64,000 bases of DNA from positions 62,001-126,000 of the forward strand of contig JBLNAG010000005.1 in assembly GCA_050259235.1 (NCBI GenBank), written 5' to 3'. The position numbers were made by a program, and so were the translations under genes. Below the pieces are notes generated by a model. That model was not told where the DNA came from. It saw nothing but the letters and a program-made list of their open reading frames with translations, and ran no database searches. This DNA comes from UBA5364 sp050259235. GTDB lineage: Bacteria > Bacillota_I > Bacilli_A > RF39 > UBA660. Positions 50,112 to 59,200 of the stretch are shown here, one piece after another; within the stretch, counting starts at the first letter, position 1; each line of letters starts with the position of its first letter.

Positions 50112-51929
50112 ATGGGTAAAACAATAGGAATCGATTTAGGTACAACAAATAGTTGTGTCGCTATATTTGAAGGGGGAGAAGCAAAAGTTATTGCTAACCC
50201 TGAAGGAGAAAGAACTACTCCATCAGTAGTTGCTTTCAAAAAAGGAGAAATTATTGTTGGGGGAGCAGCTAAAAGACAAATGGTTACTAACCCAGATACA
50301 ATTAGTTCAATCAAGAGATTAATGGGAACAAGTAAAAAAGTAAAAGCTAATGATAAAGAATATACACCAGAAGAAATTAGTGCTATGATTTTAAGTGATT
50401 TAAAGAAAACTGCTGAATCATATTTAGGTGAAAAAGTTAGTAAAGCTGTTATTACAGTCCCAGCATATTTCAACGATGCCGAAAGACAAGCAACAAAAAA
50501 TGCTGGTAAGATTGCAGGTTTAGAAGTTGAAAGAATTATTAATGAACCTACAGCAGCAGCTTTAGCTTATGGACTTGATAAACAAGAAAAGTTACAAACT
50601 GTTCTAGTTTATGACTTAGGTGGAGGAACATTTGACGTTTCTATTCTAGAATTAGGGGATGGAGTATTTGAAGTTAAATCTACTAGTGGTAATAACCGTT
50701 TAGGTGGAGATGACTTTGATCAAAGAATTATTGATTATTTAGTTCAAGAATTTAAAAAAGAAAATGGTGTTGATTTAACTAAAGATAAAATGGCAATGCA
50801 AAGATTAAAAGATGCTTCTGAAAAAGCTAAGAAGGATTTGAGCGGTGTTATTAGTACTCAAATATCATTACCATTCTTATCTCAAGGTGAAGATGGACCA
50901 ATACATATGGAAATGACTTTAACAAGAGCTAAATTTGAAGATTTAATAGCTGATTTATTAGAAAGTACTATTGAACCAGTTAGAAAAGCTTTAAAAGATG
51001 CTAAGTTAGATAAGAAAGATATAGATAAAGTTTTATTAGTTGGTGGTTCTACAAGAATACCTCGTGTTCAAGAATTAGTTAAAAATGAATTAGGTAAAGA
51101 ACCAAGTAAGGGAGTTAACCCTGATGAAGTTGTTGCTATGGGAGCAGCTATTCAAGGCGGTATCTTAACTGGTGAAGTAAATGATATCGTGTTATTAGAT
51201 GTTACACCACTATCATTAGGTCTTGAAACATTAGGAGGAGTAATGACCGTATTAATACCAAGAAATACTACTATTCCAACTAGTAAGTCACAAGTATTCA
51301 GTACTGCCGCTGATAATCAACCAGCTGTTGATATTCACGTATTACAAGGTGAAAGAAGTATGGCTAATGATAATAAGACCCTTGGTAACTTCCAATTATC
51401 AAATATACCGCCTGCACCAAGAGGAATTCCTCAAATTGAAGTAACATTCGATATTGATGCTAATGGAATTGTTAATGTTAAAGCTAAGGATTTAGGTACT
51501 AATAAAGAACAATCTATTACTATTACCTCAAGTACTAATTTATCAGATGATCAAATTGATAAGATGGTTAAAGAAGCTGAAGCTAATAAAGAAGCTGATG
51601 AAAAGAAGAAGATTGAAGCTGAGCTTCGAAATGAAGCTGAACAAACTATTTTTGCTACTGAAAAAGCCATTAAAGATTTAGGTGAAAAAGTAGATAGTAA
51701 AGATAAAGAAAAAGCAGAAAAAGAAATTGAAGAATTAAAGAAAGCATTAGAAAAAGATGATTTAGATGCTATTAAAGAAAAGAAAGAAAAGTTAAACGAA
51801 ACAGCTATGGCTTTTGCAACAAAAGTATATGAAGAAATGGCTAAAAAATCACAAGAAGAAAAGAAAGATGAAGCAACATCTGAAACTAAAAATGATGATG
51901 TAATAGATGCAGAATACGAAGAAAAATAA
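50112..51929 (+). CDS. dnaK: DnaK, Hsp70 chaperone
   Basis: 605 residues, full length. The ATPase domain has IGIDLGTTNSCVA, VPAYFNDAERQATKNAG, NEPTAAALAYG and VYDLGGGTFDVS; the linker VLLDVTPLSLG precedes the substrate domain, and the lid ends in an acidic Ala/Glu tail with DDVIDAEYEEK, typical of bacterial DnaK. The GTG at 50103 is in the Shine-Dalgarno; the ATG at 50112 is the start. The operon continues from hrcA-grpE, under the CIRCE promoter. Confidence 0.98.
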   Translation: MGKTIGIDLGTTNSCVAIFEGGEAKVIANPEGERTTPSVVAFKKGEIIVGGAAKRQMVTNPDTISSIKRLMGTSKKVKANDKEYTPEEISAMILSDLKKTAESYLGEKVSKAVITVPAYFNDAERQATKNAGKIAGLEVERIINEPTAAALAYGLDKQEKLQTVLVYDLGGGTFDVSILELGDGVFEVKSTSGNNRLGGDDFDQRIIDYLVQEFKKENGVDLTKDKMAMQRLKDASEKAKKDLSGVISTQISLPFLSQGEDGPIHMEMTLTRAKFEDLIADLLESTIEPVRKALKDAKLDKKDIDKVLLVGGSTRIPRVQELVKNELGKEPSKGVNPDEVVAMGAAIQGGILTGEVNDIVLLDVTPLSLGLETLGGVMTVLIPRNTTIPTSKSQVFSTAADNQPAVDIHVLQGERSMANDNKTLGNFQLSNIPPAPRGIPQIEVTFDIDANGIVNVKAKDLGTNKEQSITITSSTNLSDDQIDKMVKEAEANKEADEKKKIEAELRNEAEQTIFATEKAIKDLGEKVDSKDKEKAEKEIEELKKALEKDDLDAIKEKKEKLNETAMAFATKVYEEMAKKSQEEKKDEATSETKNDDVIDAEYEEK

Positions 51930-51933
51930 AATG

Positions 51934-51960
51934 AAGTTCTAGGTTAACTAGAACTTTCTT
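51934..51960 (+). terminator. Hairpin after dnaK
   Basis: AAGTTCTAG (51934-51942), GTTAA loop, CTAGAACTT (51948-51956). The T tract is broken by C, so termination may be partial, allowing some read-through into pepF and dnaJ. Confidence 0.6.
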
Positions 51961-51973
51961 ATAAGGAGAAAAA

Positions 51974-53776
51974 ATGGCTATATTAGAACAAAGACGTGAC
52001 CAAATTAATGACAAGTATAAGTGGGATTTATCTTTGATTTATAGTGATGAAGATAATTGGAAGAAGGATTACTCATTAGTAGAATCCATGATTTTAAAAT
52101 TCAATAACTATAAAGGACGAATTATGATTAGTTCAGATACTTTATATGAAGTAGTGAATTTAAGTAGTGATGTTAGTCGTAAACTAGAAAAATTATATAT
52201 GTATGCTCATTTAAACTATGATTCCGATACAAGTGTTAATAAGTATCAAACAATGGTTGGAAAAATCCAAAATTTATATAAAAAGTATGAAGAAGAAACA
52301 ACTTTTATAGGACCTGAAATATTAAAAAGTAGTTATAGTAAAATAAAAGATTATTATAATGAAATAGAAGATTTGAAAAAATATGATAATTATTTTAAGG
52401 AAATATTTAGATATAAAAAACACACTTTAACAATAAAGGAAGAAAAAATATTATCTAGTATGAGTAATATATTTAATGTTCCTTCTAAAACATATGATTT
52501 TTTAACAGATACTGATATGAAATTAGGATTTATTAAAGATGAAGAAGGTAATGAAATAGAACTTACCGATAGTAACTATAGTAAATATATTAGTTCTAAG
52601 GATAGGGAAGTAAGAAAAGAAGCTTTTAATAAAATGCATGAAGGATATAAACAATTCATTAATACTATGGCTTCAACACTCTATGGAGAAGTTGATGGTA
52701 ATGTAACTGTTTCAAAACTTAGACATTATGATAGTGCTATTGGAATGACTTTATATGGTGATAATGTTAATGTATCAGTATATGATAATTTAATTGATAC
52801 TGTATCTAAAAATTTAGATAAGTTATTTAAATATTATAGCTTAAGAAAAAATGTTTTAAAGTTAGATGAAATACATTTATATGACTTGTATAATAATCTA
52901 ATTAATAATAGTGATAAAGATTATTCTTTTGATGAAGCAAAAGAAATGGTTATTAATTCATTAAATGTTTTAGGTGATGATTACATTAATAATTTGAAGA
53001 AAGCCTTTGATGATAAATGGATTGATATATATAGTAATGCTGGCAAAAGAAGTGGAGCATATTCTAGTGGCGGCTATGATACTAATCCATATATATTATT
53101 AAATTATCAAGGAAAATTAAAAGATGTTTCGACACTTGCTCACGAATTAGGTCACTCTTTACATTCTTATTATTCAGTTAAAAATAATAATTATCAAGAT
53201 TATCATTATGCTATTTTTGTAGCCGAAGTAGCTTCGACTGTTAATGAGTTATTGTTATGTAAATATATGTTAAAAAAATCAGTAGATAAAGATGAAAAAT
53301 TAACAATTTTAAATAAACTATTAGAATTATTTAAGGGAACTATTTATCGTCAAACAATGTTTGCTGAATATGAAAAGATAATATATGAAAAATGTGAAAA
53401 CGGTGAGATCTTAACACAAGAATTATTATCAGAACTCTATTATGATATTAATAAGAAATATTTTGGTAATGATTTTGTCGTTGATGAGCCAATAAGATAT
53501 GAATGGGCCAGAATACCACATTTTTATTACTTCTTCTACGTATACAAATATGCAACAGGATTAGCTGCAGCTTGTTATATTGTAAATAATATTTTAAATG
53601 GTGAAGAAGGATATACAGAAAAGTATTTAGAGTTTTTAAAATCTGGTTCACAAAATTATCCAATTGAGCTATTAAGAATAGCTGATGTAGATATGAATGA
53701 TCCGAAAGTTGTTGAATCAGCAATTCAAATGTTTGATGAAACAATAGATGAATTTGTAAGAATATACAATAGTTAG
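51974..53776 (+). CDS. pepF: Oligoendopeptidase F (M3B)
   Basis: 600 residues, full length. Zinc site HELGH at 390-394 (LAHELGHSLHS), the downstream Glu in VAEVASTVNE, and family signatures KYKWDLSLIY and GAYSSGGYDTNPYILLNY. Cytoplasmic PepF cleaves oligopeptides of 7-17 residues in protein turnover. It sits between dnaK and dnaJ, which are normally adjacent, so peptide clearance may be co-regulated with chaperones through read-through of the partial terminator. AAGGAG precedes the ATG. Confidence 0.95.
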   Translation: MAILEQRRDQINDKYKWDLSLIYSDEDNWKKDYSLVESMILKFNNYKGRIMISSDTLYEVVNLSSDVSRKLEKLYMYAHLNYDSDTSVNKYQTMVGKIQNLYKKYEEETTFIGPEILKSSYSKIKDYYNEIEDLKKYDNYFKEIFRYKKHTLTIKEEKILSSMSNIFNVPSKTYDFLTDTDMKLGFIKDEEGNEIELTDSNYSKYISSKDREVRKEAFNKMHEGYKQFINTMASTLYGEVDGNVTVSKLRHYDSAIGMTLYGDNVNVSVYDNLIDTVSKNLDKLFKYYSLRKNVLKLDEIHLYDLYNNLINNSDKDYSFDEAKEMVINSLNVLGDDYINNLKKAFDDKWIDIYSNAGKRSGAYSSGGYDTNPYILLNYQGKLKDVSTLAHELGHSLHSYYSVKNNNYQDYHYAIFVAEVASTVNELLLCKYMLKKSVDKDEKLTILNKLLELFKGTIYRQTMFAEYEKIIYEKCENGEILTQELLSELYYDINKKYFGNDFVVDEPIRYEWARIPHFYYFFYVYKYATGLAAACYIVNNILNGEEGYTEKYLEFLKSGSQNYPIELLRIADVDMNDPKVVESAIQMFDETIDEFVRIYNS

Positions 53777-53789
53777 GTGGTAAAGCAGT

Positions 53790-54893
53790 ATGAATAAAAG
53801 AGACTATTATGAAATATTGGGTATTGATAGATCCGCTAGTCAAGATGAGATTAAAAGTGCCTTTCGTAAATTGGCTAAGAAATATCATCCAGATGTTTCT
53901 AAAGAGGATGATGCTGCTGAAAAGTTTAAAGAGGCCCAAGAAGCATATGCTGTATTATCTGATGAACAAAAAAGAAGACAATATGATCAATATGGGCATT
54001 CAGCATTCAATAATAATGGTGCTAGTGGTTTTGACTTTTCAGGTTTTGATTTCTCAGATATTTTTGGTGATATTTTTGGTGGCGGTGGATTTGGTTTCAA
54101 TTTTGGTGGCGGTAATGGGTCATCAAGCCGTCCACGCAAAGGTCAAGATATCTTAATGAAAATGGATTTAACCTTTGAAGAAGCAATTAATGGCGTTAAA
54201 GAAACTATTAATGTTACTGTTATGGATAAGTGTGATAAATGTTCTGGTAAAGGTGGCCATGGAGAAAAAACATGTCCAACATGTCATGGAAGTGGTCAAG
54301 TATCTACCGAACAAAGAACAATGTTTGGAACATTTATGAGTAGAGCAACTTGTTCAACATGTAGTGGTAAAGGTATTACCTACTCTGAAACCTGTAGTAA
54401 ATGTAGTGGGGTAGGGAAAGTAAAAGTTAATAAAGATATTGAAATAAAGATTCCGGCAGGTATTGATAATGGTAATCAATTAAGAGTTGCTGGAAAAGGG
54501 GAAGCCGGAAGTAACGGTGGACCTAATGGTGATATTTATATTGAATTTAGAGTTAAAAGTCATCCTCTCTTTGTTAGAGGTGATAGTGATATTTACCTAG
54601 ATTTGCCTATTACCATAACGGAAGCTGTATTAGGATGTAAAAAAGATATTCCAACTTTATCTGGTAAAGTTAAATTAACGATTCCGGCAGGAAGTACAAC
54701 TGGTGAAAAACATCGATTAAAGGGCAAAGGTGTTCAAAATGTTGATGGATATGGTAAAGGAGATATGTATGTTGTTATTAACGTTATAACTCCTACTAAG
54801 TTAACTAAAGAACAAAAGAAACTATTTGAACAATTAGATAAAACAGATTTAGAAGATAGTCCTGAATTTGCTAAGATAAGAAAATATTTATAA
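53790..54893 (+). CDS. dnaJ: DnaJ, Hsp40 co-chaperone
   Basis: 367 residues, type I DnaJ. The J-domain has HPD in KKYHPDVS (about 33-37). Then a Gly/Phe-rich region (about 75-115), four zinc-finger CxxCxGxG repeats (CDKCSGKG, CPTCHGSG, CSTCSGKG, CSKCSGVG), and the two C-terminal beta domains. It delivers substrates to DnaK and triggers ATP hydrolysis. The ATG follows AGGTGG. It is separated from dnaK by pepF. Confidence 0.97.
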   Translation: MNKRDYYEILGIDRSASQDEIKSAFRKLAKKYHPDVSKEDDAAEKFKEAQEAYAVLSDEQKRRQYDQYGHSAFNNNGASGFDFSGFDFSDIFGDIFGGGGFGFNFGGGNGSSSRPRKGQDILMKMDLTFEEAINGVKETINVTVMDKCDKCSGKGGHGEKTCPTCHGSGQVSTEQRTMFGTFMSRATCSTCSGKGITYSETCSKCSGVGKVKVNKDIEIKIPAGIDNGNQLRVAGKGEAGSNGGPNGDIYIEFRVKSHPLFVRGDSDIYLDLPITITEAVLGCKKDIPTLSGKVKLTIPAGSTTGEKHRLKGKGVQNVDGYGKGDMYVVINVITPTKLTKEQKKLFEQLDKTDLEDSPEFAKIRKYL

Positions 54894-54896
54894 AGG

Positions 54897-54919
54897 AAAA
54901 AGGATTTATGTCCTTTTTT
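54897..54919 (+). terminator. Terminator of dnaJ
   Basis: AAAAAGGA (54897-54904), six-base loop, TCCTTTTT (54911-54918). Confidence 0.8.
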
Positions 54920-54973
54920 GTTTGTAAACAATGGAAAAATATGATATTATATTAACAAGAAGGTAGGGTACAA

Positions 54974-55315
54974 ATGAAGAAAATAATTATATTTGGGGTA
55001 GTAGCCTTAACTTTAGTAGGGTGCTCAAATAAAAAATATTTAAAATTAGAAGATGAATTAACAAAAAAAGCAACTAAGTATTATCACGATTATGTTGAAG
55101 TGGCTAATCAAAGTTTTGGTATTAATGAACATAAGGTTACTTTGGAAGCTTTAGCAATCGCAGGTATTGATATTAAGAATTTTGATAAAGAAGAATGTGA
55201 TAAAGGTTCTTATGCATTAATTAAAATAGAACTTAATGAAGATGGAAACCCAGTAGGTGATTTTAAGGTTGAAAATCATTTAAATTGTGGAGATTATAAA
55301 ACAAAAAAGGACTAA
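54974..55315 (+). CDS. Small lipoprotein, unknown function
   Basis: 113 residues. A signal peptide ending in the lipobox LVGC places Cys17 as the lipid-modified residue at the outer face of the membrane. The mature part is helical (ELTKKATKYYHDYVEV) then a short beta segment (ALIKIELNEDG). Two further Cys (in EECDKG and LNCGDY) could form a disulfide. No family recognised. AAGGTAGGG precedes the ATG. The stop lies in the terminator loop shared with sspI. Confidence 0.75.
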   Translation: MKKIIIFGVVALTLVGCSNKKYLKLEDELTKKATKYYHDYVEVANQSFGINEHKVTLEALAIAGIDIKNFDKEECDKGSYALIKIELNEDGNPVGDFKVENHLNCGDYKTKKD

Positions 55316-55327
55316 AGTCCTTTTTTT
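55303..55327. terminator. Bidirectional terminator between the lipoprotein gene and sspI
   Basis: AAAAAAGGAC (55303-55312), TAAA loop, GTCCTTTTTT (55317-55326). It overlaps the stop codons of both genes. Confidence 0.85.
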
Positions 55328-55515
55328 ATTGAATTTATAATAGTTGTTTTTTGATTATCATCACTATTATTCCACAATATTTCAAAAAATACCCCTAATC
55401 CTGGCAAAGTAATTTCATCATTTTCGCTTATACTTGATACAATTGAGTCCTTTATTTCTTCTATATTGGTGTTCTTAAAGTTATTTATTATGTTTTGTCT
55501 AATATCTATTTTCAT
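55312..55515 (-). CDS. sspI: SspI, small acid-soluble spore protein
   Basis: 67 residues. IRQNIINNF, then a charged middle, then ITLPGLGVFFEILWNN and a helical tail ending KKGL. SspI of Bacillus has the same order, with LPGLGVLFEVIW at the same place. SspI is a minor SASP made only in the forespore and packed in the spore core; its exact role is not settled. A sigma-G-type promoter lies upstream (55534-55562), which fits. GAGGAG on the minus strand precedes the ATG. Together with the alpha/beta SASP it is strong evidence for real sporulation. Confidence 0.92.
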   Translation of the reverse strand: MKIDIRQNIINNFKNTNIEEIKDSIVSSISENDEITLPGLGVFFEILWNNSDDNQKTTIINSIKKGL

Positions 55516-55533
55516 ATATTCTCCTCTCGTAAT

Positions 55534-55562
55534 TAGGATGTTAAAAAAAAATCAAATTATGC
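55534..55562 (-). promoter_or_regulatory. Sigma-G-type promoter of sspI
   Basis: On the minus strand: GCATA (plus 55558-55562), 17 bp, CATCCTA (plus 55534-55540). Both hexamer regions match the sigma-G pattern GHATR and CATNHTA with the right spacing. The leader would be about 12 nt. Confidence 0.65.
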
Positions 55563-55624
55563 AAAAAAGGTATATTTTTTACAAAAAATAATATATAATA
55601 TAATTAAAATGAAGGAGGAATAAA

Positions 55625-56188
55625 ATGGAAGGATTTGTAACAGCTTTAATTATAGTTGGTATAATAGTAGTTTTATTAGTGCTATTTGTAATTGGAGCGT
55701 ATAATGCGTTAGTTAGACTAAGAAATATTGTAAAGGATCAATGGTCACAAATTGATGTGTTATTAAAGAGAAGAGCAGACCTGATTCCTAATTTAGTGGA
55801 AACAGTAAAAGGTTATGCGAAACATGAAAAGGAAACTTTGGATGCAGTTATTACTGCTAGAAATAAGACAGTGAGTGCTACTACTCCAAAAGATGAAATG
55901 GCTGCTAATGGAGAACTTACACAAGCATTAAGTAGATTATTTGCTTTAACAGAAAGTTATCCAGATTTAAAAGCTAATACTAATTTCATGAATCTTCAAC
56001 AAAACTTATCAGAAACAGAAGATAAAATTTCATTTGCAAGACAATTTTACAATGATGCGGTTTTAAAATATAAAAACAAGTTGGAAATGTTTCCATCAAA
56101 CATAGTTGCTTCTATGTTCAAATTTAAACCAGAAGAATTTTTTGAAGCAACAGAAGCAGAAAAAGAAGTTCCAAAAGTTCAATTTTAG
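55625..56188 (+). CDS. lemA: LemA family membrane protein
   Basis: 187 residues. One N-terminal membrane helix (about 6-25), then the LemA pattern YNALVRLRNIVKDQWSQIDVLLKRRADLIPNLVETVKGYA, broken here into motifs, followed by LSRLFALTESYPDLKAN and ISFARQFYNDAV. LemA proteins are anchored helical bundles exposed outside or inside; the function is uncertain. The next gene is DUF2207, its frequent partner. GAAGGAGG precedes the ATG. Confidence 0.93.
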   Translation: MEGFVTALIIVGIIVVLLVLFVIGAYNALVRLRNIVKDQWSQIDVLLKRRADLIPNLVETVKGYAKHEKETLDAVITARNKTVSATTPKDEMAANGELTQALSRLFALTESYPDLKANTNFMNLQQNLSETEDKISFARQFYNDAVLKYKNKLEMFPSNIVASMFKFKPEEFFEATEAEKEVPKVQF

Positions 56189-56210
56189 ACTTACTCATGT
56201 AAGTCTTTTT
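56187..56210 (+). terminator. Hairpin between lemA and the DUF2207 gene
   Basis: AGACTTAC (56187-56194), TCAT, GTAAGTCT (56199-56206), then five to six T. It may be partial, since the following gene has little room for its own promoter. Confidence 0.7.
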
Positions 56211-56221
56211 TAGAGGTGAGT

Positions 56222-57946
56222 ATGAAAAAGATATTATTGGTTTTTTTATTTTTATTATTTCCTGGAAGTGTGTTGGCACATGGGGAAATAACTAATTACT
56301 ATATTGATGCTACTGTATTAAATGATGGGGACGTAAGTGTTAAAGAGCTGATTGTTGTTGAAGGTGGTAGTGATACTTTTAAATACCTATTGAATAGTCA
56401 TAATACATTTAATTACATCTATGATGATAGTGTAGATTCATATATTGAAAGTGATATTTATAATAGTATTAATGTTGTTTTGAGAAGAGTCAAAACTATA
56501 GACATTGATGATAATGTTAATTTTAATTATATATATCATGATGGTAAAAATTTAAATCATGTAATTGATGAAACTAATGATAATAAAAAAAATGGTGAAT
56601 ATACAACCAATAGAGTAAAAGATGGGATTAATGTAACTATATATAATTCAAAGGATAAAAAGGCAAAAGGATATTATTTTGAATATACAATAGAAAAAAT
56701 TGCAGTATTACATAATGATATTGCCGAAATTAATTTTGATATATTAGGATCTAGTCATTCAAAAATTTCTAATCTTGAAATAGCTATCCATGTACCTAAT
56801 AATTTAGAAACATTAAAAAAATGGGTTCATGCACCTTCGACTGGACATATTGTATTGACTGATGATGATGAAGTAAGAATTTTTACTGATGAACTTAATA
56901 GAAAACAAGATATGCGAGTTCGACTTGTTTTTGATAAAGATGTGATAAGTAATTCCACAAAGATAACTAATAAAGATGCTTTGGACAAGATTATTGAAGC
57001 AGAATCAAAACTTGAAGATGCTGAAAGAGAAGCTATTAGAATGGATAATTTAAGAGATCAAATATTTAAATTAGGCCTTGAATCATTGGGAGCAATTTGG
57101 TTACTTGGAATGATATTTTCGTTTTTGAAGGTATACTTTAAGCATGATCGTGAGTATGCAAGTAAGTTTAATGGTAAATATTATGAAAAATTACCTGATG
57201 ATTATTCTCCTGCAATGGTAGGTTATTTACTTAATATGAATATAACAGATGATGATTTAGCTTCATCTATGCTATTTTTAATAAATAATGGAACTATTAA
57301 ATTGAAAAAAAATGATGATGATTTAATCTTATCATTAAATAAAGGTAAGGGAATAAGCGAAACTGATCATAAATTAATTGAATTAATTTTTAGTGGGGAA
57401 CAAGATGTAAATTTATCTCATATTAAGGTTAGAGCTTCAGCAGAAAATACTAAGTTCTTAAAGAAATATAATAATTGGTATGTATTTTCCATTCTTGAAG
57501 CTGAAAAACAAAAATTATTTGAAAGTACTAATACAATAAAAATAAAAATGATTATTTATTCATGTATAGGTTTATTGTTAGCTTTAATTTCATTATTCTT
57601 TAATGTAGATATGTTTATTCTCTATACTTTATTAATTACTTCTTTAATAGGTATTATATACTTTAAAACATTTAGAAAAAGAACAAAGAAAGGTAATAAT
57701 AAATACTCTAAATGGGTGGCGTTTAAACGATATTTAGAAGACTATGAAAAATTTGTTAATAAAGAAGATATTAGTTTATTGGAACAATATTTAATATACG
57801 CTACAACCTTCGGTTGTAATAAAAAGATATATGAAATAATGAAAAAGACAGCCAATAAGGAAGAATTAGATAAACTTAAAATATATGATAATATAATTGA
57901 TGAGATTAAAAGTGCAATTTTAAATGCACATTCTAATCAAGCTTAA
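56222..57946 (+). CDS. DUF2207 membrane protein
   Basis: 574 residues from the ATG at 56222 (the GTG at 56216 is in the Shine-Dalgarno GAGGTGAG). A signal peptide ending VLAHG is followed by an extracellular beta-rich DUF2207 part (about 20-260), a membrane helix (about 286-306), a cytoplasmic domain beginning with PAMVGYLL, then two more membrane helices (about 440-485) and a helical tail. The order matches the DUF2207 family often found next to lemA. Its function is unknown; a joint envelope role with LemA is likely. Confidence 0.85.
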   Translation: MKKILLVFLFLLFPGSVLAHGEITNYYIDATVLNDGDVSVKELIVVEGGSDTFKYLLNSHNTFNYIYDDSVDSYIESDIYNSINVVLRRVKTIDIDDNVNFNYIYHDGKNLNHVIDETNDNKKNGEYTTNRVKDGINVTIYNSKDKKAKGYYFEYTIEKIAVLHNDIAEINFDILGSSHSKISNLEIAIHVPNNLETLKKWVHAPSTGHIVLTDDDEVRIFTDELNRKQDMRVRLVFDKDVISNSTKITNKDALDKIIEAESKLEDAEREAIRMDNLRDQIFKLGLESLGAIWLLGMIFSFLKVYFKHDREYASKFNGKYYEKLPDDYSPAMVGYLLNMNITDDDLASSMLFLINNGTIKLKKNDDDLILSLNKGKGISETDHKLIELIFSGEQDVNLSHIKVRASAENTKFLKKYNNWYVFSILEAEKQKLFESTNTIKIKMIIYSCIGLLLALISLFFNVDMFILYTLLITSLIGIIYFKTFRKRTKKGNNKYSKWVAFKRYLEDYEKFVNKEDISLLEQYLIYATTFGCNKKIYEIMKKTANKEELDKLKIYDNIIDEIKSAILNAHSNQA

Positions 57947-57947
57947 A

Positions 57948-57973
57948 AAAAGAAATGGGTTACCATTTCTTTT
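57948..57973. terminator. Bidirectional terminator after the DUF2207 gene
   Basis: AAAAGAAATGG (57948-57958), GTTA, CCATTTCTTTT (57963-57973). It overlaps the end of the convergent gene. Confidence 0.8.
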
Positions 57974-58406
57974 AAACCATATAATAGTTAGAATCACTAT
58001 AATTTGGAGTAGTACTTCCACTAATGTTTGATTGAGATTCTAATCTGGATACACGATTTTCAAGATTATTGATTCTACTGTTCATACTAGATAATTGATT
58101 TTCAAGATTATTTACACCTTGACCAAAGTTTGGCATTTGAGATCCTGGCATAGGTTGAGCCATACCACCTGGCATAGGTTGAGGCATACCCCCTTGCATT
58201 TGAATTTGCGTTGAAGTTACCCCAGGCATTGGAATACTTCCTGACATAGGAAATGGGGTAGGCATAGGCATAGGCATAGGCATTGGTGTAGGGGTTGGTA
58301 CTGGTGTAGGTATTGGGGTTGTCATCGGCATTGGTACTGGCATTGGTGTAGGTATTCCTGTATATACTGGATAGGTAGGGATACCACAATTACGATCTTT
58401 TTTCAT
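57972..58406 (-). CDS. Pro/Met-rich low-complexity protein with C-terminal coiled coil
   Basis: 144 residues. Residues about 12-62 are repeats of P-M-P-T/P-M-P-V type, then a Met/Gln/Gly-rich segment (GGMPQPMPGGMAQPMPG). The last 50 form a short coiled coil (NNLENQLSSMNSRINNLENRVSRLESQ) in two heptad runs, ending in NYYMV. There is no signal peptide. Such proteins in spore formers can be coat or exosporium components, and a Tyr-rich tail fits coat crosslinking, but this is inference. GGAGCG precedes the ATG at 58406. EF-P (36453) would be needed for its PxP runs. Confidence 0.65.
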   Translation of the reverse strand: MKKDRNCGIPTYPVYTGIPTPMPVPMPMTTPIPTPVPTPTPMPMPMPMPTPFPMSGSIPMPGVTSTQIQMQGGMPQPMPGGMAQPMPGSQMPNFGQGVNNLENQLSSMNSRINNLENRVSRLESQSNISGSTTPNYSDSNYYMV

Positions 58407-58493
58407 TTGTTCACGCTCCTTTATTGTTCTAATTAATTATATGCTTTTATTTATATTTGGTGCTATATATGGTAAAATATAGGAGGTGATAGT

Positions 58494-59120
58494 ATGAGAC
58501 TGAAAAATGTTAGGGGAGCAAGAGAAAGTATTGAAAAATCGGAATACGTAATTAAGACTCCTATTAAAGACAAATATAATGAATTATTTGGTAATAATAA
58601 TCCTATTCGAATTGAAATAGGGATGGGTAAAGGGAATTTTTTAATTGAAAATGCTCAAAAATATCGAGATATTAATTTTATTGGTATTGAAAAATTTGAT
58701 AGTGTTATGGTAAGAGCTATAGAAAAATTAGAAAATTTAGATTTGAAAAATATAAAACTAATTAGAATAGATGCTTTGAATATAGATGAATTATTTAATC
58801 ATGAGATAGATACATTATATTTGAACTTTTCAGATCCTTGGCCTAAAAAAAGGCATCAAAATAGACGTTTAACAAGTCCTGTTTTCTTAGGAAAGTATGA
58901 TAATATATTTAAAAATAACAAGAATATTGTAATGAAAACAGATAATCGTAAATTATTTGAATATTCATTAATGTCTTTTGTTCAAGATGGATATAAAATA
59001 AATGATATATCATTAGATTTGTACAATGACGATATTAGTAATAATATACCGACAGAATATGAGATTAAATTTTCACAAAAAGGTGCTATAATATATATGG
59101 TAGATGTTATGAAAGATTAA
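58494..59120 (+). CDS. trmB: tRNA (guanine-N7-)-methyltransferase
   Basis: 208 residues. IEIGMGKGNFL is the SAM site, GIEKFDSV follows, then the family mark NFSDPWPKKRHQNRRL and C-terminal TEYEIKFSQKGAIIY. It makes 7-methylguanosine at position 46 of tRNAs. AGGAGGTGAT precedes the ATG with short spacing. The unit stands alone with an AT-rich promoter directly upstream. Confidence 0.95.
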   Translation: MRLKNVRGARESIEKSEYVIKTPIKDKYNELFGNNNPIRIEIGMGKGNFLIENAQKYRDINFIGIEKFDSVMVRAIEKLENLDLKNIKLIRIDALNIDELFNHEIDTLYLNFSDPWPKKRHQNRRLTSPVFLGKYDNIFKNNKNIVMKTDNRKLFEYSLMSFVQDGYKINDISLDLYNDDISNNIPTEYEIKFSQKGAIIYMVDVMKD

Positions 59121-59200
59121 TAGACATGACTTGACATACAAAAAATGGAAAATCTATTATTTTTTTCAAAAGTTTGATATAATAAGTTAGAGGGTGTTTT

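Noticed and set aside
53127..53133. TTCGACA Spo0A box inside pepF
   Set aside because: It is within coding sequence far from any start, so most likely chance.
53448..53939. 163-codon minus-strand frame opposite pepF and dnaJ
   Set aside because: It lies wholly across two well-supported genes, and its composition (Leu/His/Gln-rich) is typical of an antisense shadow.
58108..58389. Minus-strand frame of Tyr/Asn/Thr/Ala repeats
   Set aside because: A shifted frame of the Pro/Met repeats in the real gene at 57972-58406.
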